DNA of 31,086 nucleotides from a virus. A program made the position numbers and the translations under genes. Below the pieces are notes generated by a model. That model saw nothing but the letters and a program-made list of their open reading frames with translations, did no database searches and was not told the origin of the DNA. Where the stretch lies: IMG/VR virus record IMGVR_UViG_3300020200_001285, positions 1 through 31,086 of that record. One strand, given 5' to 3'. Below, in pieces: positions 14,607-19,730 of this stretch; within the stretch, counting starts at the first letter, position 1, and each line of letters begins with the position of its first letter.

Positions 14607-15824
14607 ATGAAACCTACTATTACACTATGCATGATCGTGAAGAATGAAACACATGTCATTCTTCGTTGCCTTGAATCAATCTATAAGTACATTGATCGCT
14701 ACGACATCACAGATACTGGTTCTACTGATGGAACACAGGATATGATTCGTGAGTTCTTTGCTAAGAAGGGTATTCCTGGAGAAATCTACCAATCTGATTG
14801 GAAGGGCTTCGGTGATCATGCTGGAAAGATTGGATCACGCACAGAGGCATTCCAGAACGCTAAGGGCAAAGCAGATTATGCTTGGGTTATTGATGCTGAT
14901 GATAGCGTTGAGGGGAATTTTAAGTTTCCTGAAAACCCAACTGGTGATTGCTACACGCTACAATTCCGAAGAGGCGAATTCACTTGGTGGAGAACTCAGA
15001 TATTCAAGAATAACCGAGTCTGGAGATATGTCGGCGTTCTACATGAATATCCAGATACAGAACCAAAACCATACAATATTGAAAAGCTTCATGGCAATTA
15101 CTCCATTGACGCTCGTACCGAGGGCGCAAGAAACATTGGTATTGATCCAAAGGAAAAGTATTCTAGAGATGCAGAACTTCTTGAGAAGGCAATTACCGAT
15201 GATCCGACAAACATAAGATATCATTTCTATCTTGCTCAAAGCTATTTTGATTCTCAGCAATGGGAAAAGGCGTTGGGTGCATATGAAAAGAGAGCAACAA
15301 TGGGCGGATGGGAAGAGGAAGTATTCTTCTCAATTTACCGCGTGGCAATTTGTAAGGTTTTCTTACAACATCCCTGGCCAGAAGTTTATGACATGTTCAT
15401 GAAGTCGTATGAGGTTCGTCCAACAAGAGCAGAACCACTATATCAGCTTGCTAGACTGCATAGAATGCACAATAGACCAAGAGCAGCATATAATTATGCT
15501 CGTCTTGCTATGGAAATACCAAGACCAAATGAAGATACTTTGTTCGTTGAAGAAATTCCCTATGAGTGGGGTAATTTAGATGAGCTTGGTGCAGTAGCAC
15601 ACTCAGTAGGTAAATATCATCTTGGCCTTCAAGCTTGCCACAAGTTAGTTTGTGAAAATAAATTTCCAGAGTCGGAGAGAGCAAGAATAAATCATAATTT
15701 AGAGTCCTATAAGAAGATTGTTACCCATATTCAACATCAAAGGGGAGTCCAGGAGATGATCGAAAAGCAAAATAAAAAGGAGATCAAAAAGATAAATAAG
15801 AAGAAGCATAAGGTAAAAAAATGA
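14607..15824 (+). CDS. GT2 glycosyltransferase with C-terminal TPR-like repeats
   Basis: The N-terminal half is a GT-A family 2 domain: TLCMIVKNET (residues 6-15), ITDTGSTDGT with D36 and D41, and the metal site WVIDADDS (D96, D98). Residues from about 190 to 370 are helical repeats of TPR type, for example NIRYHFYLAQSYFDSQQWEKA and PLYQLARLHRMHNRPRAAYN. This fold combination resembles SunS- and OGT-like enzymes that glycosylate proteins, with the repeats gripping the polypeptide. The 405-aa protein ends in a lysine-rich tail (KKEIKKINKKKHKVKK). The gene overlaps the next ORF, a virion-like protein, by 4 nt, and two genes later comes the tail fibre. A protein-glycosylating role on the virion is plausible but not shown. 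Confidence 0.85.
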   Translation: MKPTITLCMIVKNETHVILRCLESIYKYIDRYDITDTGSTDGTQDMIREFFAKKGIPGEIYQSDWKGFGDHAGKIGSRTEAFQNAKGKADYAWVIDADDSVEGNFKFPENPTGDCYTLQFRRGEFTWWRTQIFKNNRVWRYVGVLHEYPDTEPKPYNIEKLHGNYSIDARTEGARNIGIDPKEKYSRDAELLEKAITDDPTNIRYHFYLAQSYFDSQQWEKALGAYEKRATMGGWEEEVFFSIYRVAICKVFLQHPWPEVYDMFMKSYEVRPTRAEPLYQLARLHRMHNRPRAAYNYARLAMEIPRPNEDTLFVEEIPYEWGNLDELGAVAHSVGKYHLGLQACHKLVCENKFPESERARINHNLESYKKIVTHIQHQRGVQEMIEKQNKKEIKKINKKKHKVKK

Positions 15825-16246
15825 CACCACAAAAAGATCTTGAAACAATAAAAGGAAATAATTTTAATCTTCTTCTGACATATTTCGACGCAAATGATGT
15901 AGCAATTTCTGCAACTTTTAAAAATATAGATTTCAGTATCTTTAAAAGCCTTCCTACAGAACAAAATTTAGTATTCAAATCTGATTTTGTCGGTGTAACT
16001 TATTTAATAAGTGGGTTGACTGGTCTTTCACACGATTCGGGTATAAGTTTCATTCGTATTAATAAAGACGAAAATAATGCAAATTTGACTGGTGGAATAT
16101 ATTTTGAATTCCAACCAAATATTATGAGCCATCTCCCAGTCGGAAGACATTTCTATACTGTAGAATTACTTAAAGGATCTACTTTTTCTGATATGATTCT
16201 AAGAGGTAGATTTGAAATTCTCAATAAAGATGGCGGTCTAATATGA
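15821..16246 (+). CDS. Probable virion-associated protein (tail or baseplate accessory, BppU-N-like)
   Basis: This 141-aa protein is not firmly recognised. It looks beta-rich, with an opening IKGNNFNLLLTYFDAND, a central LTGGIYFEFQPN, and a closing GRHFYTVELLKG and ILRGRFEIL. This pattern (a polar N-terminus, then a strand pair ending in R-G-R-F-E-I) resembles small Ig-like or BppU N-terminal domains that sit beside phage fibre genes. Its place just before the tail-fibre-like gene agrees with a structural or fibre-assembly role. The start overlaps the GT2-TPR stop (ATGA), and its own stop overlaps the next small ORF the same way. The structural role is inferred mainly from context. Confidence 0.6.
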   Translation: MTPQKDLETIKGNNFNLLLTYFDANDVAISATFKNIDFSIFKSLPTEQNLVFKSDFVGVTYLISGLTGLSHDSGISFIRINKDENNANLTGGIYFEFQPNIMSHLPVGRHFYTVELLKGSTFSDMILRGRFEILNKDGGLI

Positions 16247-16368
16247 AAGTTAAAATAAAAGAATTTAAGAAAATTGCCACTTCTAAAACCAAAACATTAA
16301 CGAATAAAGGCATTGTAAATAAAATAAAAATAAAGAAAACGACAAATACTGAAATTTTCTACAGATAA
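16243..16368 (+). CDS. 41-aa lysine-rich basic peptide, unknown
   Basis: A short frame begins with an ATGA overlap on the preceding stop and ends with TAA at 16366-16368. The 41-residue product has a Lys/Thr-rich composition (for example KVKIKEFKK and KIKIKKTTNTE), no cysteines and no membrane segment. It resembles the lysine-rich C-terminal tail of the GT2-TPR protein two genes upstream. The support is the overlapping start in a chain of such junctions and the absence of any other gene in this gap. It could be a nucleic-acid- or polyanion-binding peptide, or non-functional. Confidence 0.45.
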   Translation: MKVKIKEFKKIATSKTKTLTNKGIVNKIKIKKTTNTEIFYR

Positions 16369-16394
16369 TACCCTTATTTTCAATTATATGACCT

Positions 16395-18128
16395 ATGCCA
16401 ATTAGTTTTCCAAACAATCCTTTAATCGGTGACATATACGACTATGGTGGAATCCATTACATTTATACGGGTGATGGATGGGTCAATACAAGCATCTATG
16501 GAGTGACTGCCGGGACGAATATTAGTTTTACCAATTATAACGGTACTGGACCAATTGTAATTTCTGCTACTGATACTACTGGTATAACAAGTGCTGTAAC
16601 TTTATTTAATGGGAAGACAGGAGCTGTTCAAGGTGTTTCGTCCATCAACGGAAGCACTGGTGCGATTTCTAATGTTGCATTTACTAATACGGCGCAGACC
16701 TTTTCTGGTTTGCAAAGTTTCAGTGCAGGCATATCTGCAAGCGGCGGTACATTCAGCGGAAATATAGTTCTTCAGAATAGTGAGTTTATTCGTAATAGCA
16801 CTAATGGATTCATGGATTTTATGCCGGATGTGAATACCGGAAATTCTGCATCAAATTATGGTATGTACATGGATTTTACTAGCTGGGGATATGGTGTCCA
16901 GATAGGTACAGTTCGTTCTTCGGATAATACGAGAAATGTTTCTAACAGAGGATTTTTATTTAATGGTCCAATTACCACAGCAATAGATACTAAATTCTCT
17001 TTTGATTCTGCTCAAAAATATTCTATAGCAACCACGGCAACGGGTTTGGATACCATGCAAATAATTGCATATTGTGATGGATCTGCCAACAGCGGGGCGG
17101 TAGCACTTGTAGATCTTTATGATTTTTCAGCAGTAAATAGAAGTCCGGGAATAGCACACTCAAATCCAAATCTTTACATTTACGCAGCAGGAAATGCAAG
17201 TGCAAATGATTTTATGCGTCTTGAGCACGGAAGAACTGCTGGTTTAATTCAAACTGGAGGTACTAGTGGTTTGACTCTTGCTGCTGGTTCTGGTGTTGTT
17301 GGAATCAGCGGTGGAATAATTACTACTGCGGGTGGAACATTTGCAGGAAATGTGCGAGTGGGTACTGATGGTGGTTCCGCTCAATTGGATATACGAAACC
17401 ACTCCTCGCGGTATTTGAGTTTAATTGACACGGGCAGCGGCGCGAGTCGAATCGTGTCAAGTGGAAACAGTGAACTACAGATTTACCAAGAAAACGGCGG
17501 TTCAATCTATATTGGAGATTCTAGTGGTAATGGCAACCTCACTTACATTATTGTAGACGACTCCAATCAGCAGATCGCTTTTAATTACGGATCGGAGAAT
17601 TATACCTTCCCCACCAGTGTGGGAGGCGCAGGGCAAGTTCTGACAACTGATGGTAATCTTAGCAGTACTCTGTCGTGGGCAACTCCAGTTTCCATCAATG
17701 GAAACACTGGTGCGATTACGAATGTTGCATTTACGAATGTGGCACAGACCTTTAGTGCTTTGCAAAGTTTCAGTGCAGGCATATCTGCAAGCGGCGGTAC
17801 ATTCAGCGGACCCATTCAGTCAACTCGTCTTGCTCGTTTTACATCTGCTCTATTTGAAACAAAGACAGCATCTTGGTCAGTAACAGATGCCGATGACGGA
17901 AAGATTTTCATATCTAATCCTGCCAGCGCAAAAGCAACTCTAACTTGTACTATAGACGGATTAAGCACAGGGGTTCATTTCAAAATACTGGTAAAGAATG
18001 GTACTCTTGCTTTCTCGTCATCTTCAGGAACCATATCAAACGAAAATGTTGGCTCTATTACGGCCCCCGCCAGTGTAACCGTATACTGCACTGGGTCTAA
18101 TTCTTACCATGTCACCGACTCAGCATAA
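16395..18128 (+). CDS. Tail-fibre-like adhesin with internal repeats
   Basis: The 577-aa protein is Gly/Ser/Thr/Ala-rich and beta-prone, as in phage fibres and appendages. The N-terminus (FPNNPLIGDIYDYGG, then YTGDGWVN, residues 5-31) resembles the short attachment motif at the start of many phage fibre proteins. An SINGxTGAIxNVAFTNxAQTF unit followed by LQSFSAGISASGGTFSG occurs twice, near residues 83-122 and 433-472, with a weaker partial copy (GGIITTAGGTFAG) between. The region from about 350 to 420 and the C-terminal 90 residues (SWSVTDADDGK, then VHFKILVKNGTLAF) may be receptor-binding or trimer-forming heads. It is unusual to find it between glycan and replication genes rather than with the tail genes. 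No chaperone domain or endosialidase motif is visible. Confidence 0.78.
   Translation: MPISFPNNPLIGDIYDYGGIHYIYTGDGWVNTSIYGVTAGTNISFTNYNGTGPIVISATDTTGITSAVTLFNGKTGAVQGVSSINGSTGAISNVAFTNTAQTFSGLQSFSAGISASGGTFSGNIVLQNSEFIRNSTNGFMDFMPDVNTGNSASNYGMYMDFTSWGYGVQIGTVRSSDNTRNVSNRGFLFNGPITTAIDTKFSFDSAQKYSIATTATGLDTMQIIAYCDGSANSGAVALVDLYDFSAVNRSPGIAHSNPNLYIYAAGNASANDFMRLEHGRTAGLIQTGGTSGLTLAAGSGVVGISGGIITTAGGTFAGNVRVGTDGGSAQLDIRNHSSRYLSLIDTGSGASRIVSSGNSELQIYQENGGSIYIGDSSGNGNLTYIIVDDSNQQIAFNYGSENYTFPTSVGGAGQVLTTDGNLSSTLSWATPVSINGNTGAITNVAFTNVAQTFSALQSFSAGISASGGTFSGPIQSTRLARFTSALFETKTASWSVTDADDGKIFISNPASAKATLTCTIDGLSTGVHFKILVKNGTLAFSSSSGTISNENVGSITAPASVTVYCTGSNSYHVTDSA
16641..16760 (+). repeat. 120-nt direct repeat, copy 1 (inside tail-fibre gene)
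   Basis: This copy pairs with 17691-17810 at exactly the same length. The last 52 nt (16709-16760) are identical between the copies, and the first 68 nt are similar with scattered substitutions. The copies are 1050 nt apart, a multiple of three, so recombination between them would keep the reading frame and delete 350 codons. Confidence 0.9.
17691..17810 (+). repeat. 120-nt direct repeat, copy 2 (inside tail-fibre gene)
   Basis: This is the second copy of the unit at 16641-16760. The block 17759-17810 is identical to 16709-16760, which points to recent duplication or gene conversion, or strong constraint. Downstream sequence diverges at once and begins the C-terminal domain. Confidence 0.9.
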
Positions 18129-18705
18129 TCCATATACGCTTGAAACAGTTTACACAAAGCCAGCTGAAAATGGTTACGGCAAGCCTTTGGCGTATCAACG
18201 ATTTGAAATTCTGAAACTGTTTGATTTTAATTCGGTCTTGGATGTTGGCAGTGGTGCTTGTTTTCTTCTTGACTGGTTAAAAGAGAATAATATTGAAACC
18301 GATTATTTATGGCTTGTGCCGAGTTATGAAGCCGTGGATATAAGACCTCAAGCACTTGCGCTGTGTAACTGCCAAACATACACACAAATACCAAAAAACA
18401 AAGTATACGATTTGGTGTGTTTATTCGGAACCGTAACTTACAATTTAGATTACGATAACGAAAAGAATAAACAAACTCTTGTCTCGCTTTTACAAGAGTC
18501 TATACAAGCAAGTAAAAAGTATTTGCTATTTACAGTTATGAAAAAAGAGATAAATCATCCCGTGGTGATTGAGGCAAATCGTTTTCTATACTACACCAAG
18601 CAAGATGTAGTAAACCTATTGACAGATTTGAAAGTAACAAAATACGAAATCATAGAAAACGACAACTACGATAGAGAAGAGTATTTTGTTGTAATCCACC
18701 GATGA
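18109..18705 (+). CDS. Class I SAM-dependent methyltransferase
   Basis: The 198-aa protein has motif I as VLDVGSGAC (43-51) and an acidic residue at the second strand (AVDIRPQA). A VYDLVCLFGTVTYNLDY segment follows, in the position of motif IV in Methyltransf-11/25-type enzymes. The substrate is unknown. The gene starts 20 nt before the end of the tail-fibre gene in another frame, so it may be translated with it, and its own stop overlaps the next small ORF (ATGA). Given the neighbours, methylation of a virion protein or of the glycan is possible, but small-molecule or DNA substrates are not excluded. No DNA-methylase DPPY/NPPY motif is visible. Confidence 0.72.
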   Translation: MSPTQHNPYTLETVYTKPAENGYGKPLAYQRFEILKLFDFNSVLDVGSGACFLLDWLKENNIETDYLWLVPSYEAVDIRPQALALCNCQTYTQIPKNKVYDLVCLFGTVTYNLDYDNEKNKQTLVSLLQESIQASKKYLLFTVMKKEINHPVVIEANRFLYYTKQDVVNLLTDLKVTKYEIIENDNYDREEYFVVIHR

Positions 18706-18821
18706 GCCGAGAGCCAGTGCAAGATGTGTCGTGGGGGTATTTGCGCTGCTTTGTCTATTTGTTATGTGAAGCGGGATTAATTGTTGGTTTATTGTTTTTA
18801 GCAGAAAGCTTGGGTCTTTAA
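18702..18821 (+). CDS. 39-aa predicted single-pass membrane peptide
   Basis: A short frame starts with an ATGA overlap on the methyltransferase stop and ends at TAA 18819-18821. After about 10 polar residues (MSREPVQDVS) it is almost wholly hydrophobic (for example FVYLLCEAGLIVGLLFLA), which fits one transmembrane helix. Two cysteines lie at residues 16 and 22. Phage peptides of this sort include small holin-like, immunity or superinfection-exclusion factors, but nothing specific is recognised. It is the last gene before the dut promoter. Confidence 0.5.
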   Translation: MSREPVQDVSWGYLRCFVYLLCEAGLIVGLLFLAESLGL

Positions 18822-18841
18822 TAAAATTCACATTTGAGTGC

Positions 18842-18870
18842 TTGACTTTCAAAATAATTTAGTGTAAACT
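18842..18870 (+). promoter_or_regulatory. Sigma-70-like promoter before dut, predicted leaderless
   Basis: The -35 box is TTGACT at 18842-18847, followed by a 17-nt spacer and the -10 box TAAACT at 18865-18870. The -10 box ends 6 nt before the dut ATG at 18877, so transcription would begin at or within a base or so of the start codon. No Shine-Dalgarno sequence lies in the 6-nt gap. It also marks the junction between the glycan/fibre block and the replication block. Confidence 0.65.
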
Positions 18871-18876
18871 TGTGCT

Positions 18877-19383
18877 ATGGAATCAATAGGAATTTTTAAG
18901 TTACATCCTACGGCAACGACCCCGGCGTTTGCTACAGCAAATTCAGCCTGTGTTGATGTGTTTGCTTTCATTAAAGGCAAAGAAATCTCAGTCTACGATA
19001 GGTACAACAATAAGAGTATCTTTAAGACTGATGAGAACACAGTATCCGTTCGCATTGGACCCAGGGAAAGAATCCTAGTACCCACAGGAATCATTCTGGA
19101 TATTCCAAAGCACTTCTCAGTGCGTATGCACCCCCGTTCTGGTCTTGCGATTAAGAAAGGTCTATCCCTAGTCAACTGCGAAGGGGTAATCGATTCCGAC
19201 TATGTGGAAGAACTAATGATTCCGTTGATCAATACAAGCAATATTTCGTATGATATCGGTCATCAAGAGCGAGTTGTTCAAATAGAACTTGTTCGTGCTG
19301 AGTATTTTGTTTTTAATGATATTTTAGAAAGACCAATTAAAAAGACAGATAGAAGCGGTGGCTTCGGGAGCACAGGCGAATGA
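18877..19383 (+). CDS. dut: dUTPase (trimeric type)
   Basis: dUTPase hydrolyses dUTP to dUMP, keeping uracil out of phage DNA and feeding thymidylate synthesis (ThyX is at 27812). The 168-aa protein has all five motifs: I as ACVDVFA (24-30), II as PRSGLAI (86-92), III as GVIDSDYVEELMIPLIN (103-119), IV as ERVVQIEL (131-138), and V as RSGGFGSTG (159-167). Motif III carries the catalytic Asp and Tyr. An insertion of about 25 residues between motifs I and II makes it slightly long. The promoter predicted just upstream suggests a leaderless mRNA. The stop overlaps the next start (ATGA). Confidence 0.95.
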   Translation: MESIGIFKLHPTATTPAFATANSACVDVFAFIKGKEISVYDRYNNKSIFKTDENTVSVRIGPRERILVPTGIILDIPKHFSVRMHPRSGLAIKKGLSLVNCEGVIDSDYVEELMIPLINTSNISYDIGHQERVVQIELVRAEYFVFNDILERPIKKTDRSGGFGSTGE

Positions 19384-19700
19384 ACAGAGAAGAACTTTTT
19401 AAGCATCACGAAGAGCTTACGAAAACTGCTCTTAGTATAATGAAGAAAAAAAATCATGATTATGCTGGTAATAGTGGCGAACAACCATTTGCAAATTTTG
19501 AACGCTGTGAAGCAATGGGTATTTGTAGCACAGAACAGGGATTTTTGGTGCGAATCACAGATAAGGTATCTCGTCTGAGCACCTTTGCGAGTGCAGGAAA
19601 GCTAGTAGTCGATAACGAAGGTTATCAGGACGCGATACTAGACATCATGAACTATTGCGTTCTATTTTCGGCTTATGTAAAGTCTAAAGATAAAGCTTGA
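19380..19700 (+). CDS. Nmad1/DUF1599-like protein (MazG-like, nucleotide-associated)
   Basis: The 106-aa protein fits the DUF1599 / 'nucleotide modification associated domain 1' pattern: KKKNHDYAGN near residues 22-31, FANFERCE, VRITDKVSRLSTF (about 57-69), and a closing YQDAILDIMNYCVLFSAYV. These small helical proteins are common next to phage nucleotide and replication genes and are thought to act on or bind nucleotides, although their chemistry is not settled. Location between dut and the polymerase supports a nucleotide-metabolism role. The gene starts by ATGA overlap with dut, and its stop lies inside the -35 box of the polymerase promoter. Confidence 0.75.
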   Translation: MNREELFKHHEELTKTALSIMKKKNHDYAGNSGEQPFANFERCEAMGICSTEQGFLVRITDKVSRLSTFASAGKLVVDNEGYQDAILDIMNYCVLFSAYVKSKDKA

Positions 19701-19724
19701 TTTACAAAGAGGTGTGGCTATAAT
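19697..19724 (+). promoter_or_regulatory. Sigma-70-like promoter before DNA polymerase, predicted leaderless
   Basis: The -35 box TTGATT is at 19697-19702, followed by a 16-nt spacer and a perfect -10 box TATAAT at 19719-19724. Only 6 nt separate the -10 box from the ATG at 19731, the same distance as at dut. The -35 box overlaps the preceding stop codon. The GAGG at 19709-19712 would lie upstream of the transcription start and so could serve only read-through transcripts. Confidence 0.7.
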
Positions 19725-19730
19725 CCAAGC

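Noticed and set aside
14749-15216. Plus-strand ORF of 155 aa within the GT2-TPR gene
   Set aside because: It is an alternative frame of a gene with clear GT2 motifs; no motif or ribosome site supports it.
16369-16394. Promoter or terminator before the fibre gene
   Set aside because: A TTATAT 5 nt before the ATG has no -35 partner, and no GC-rich hairpin with a T-run is present.
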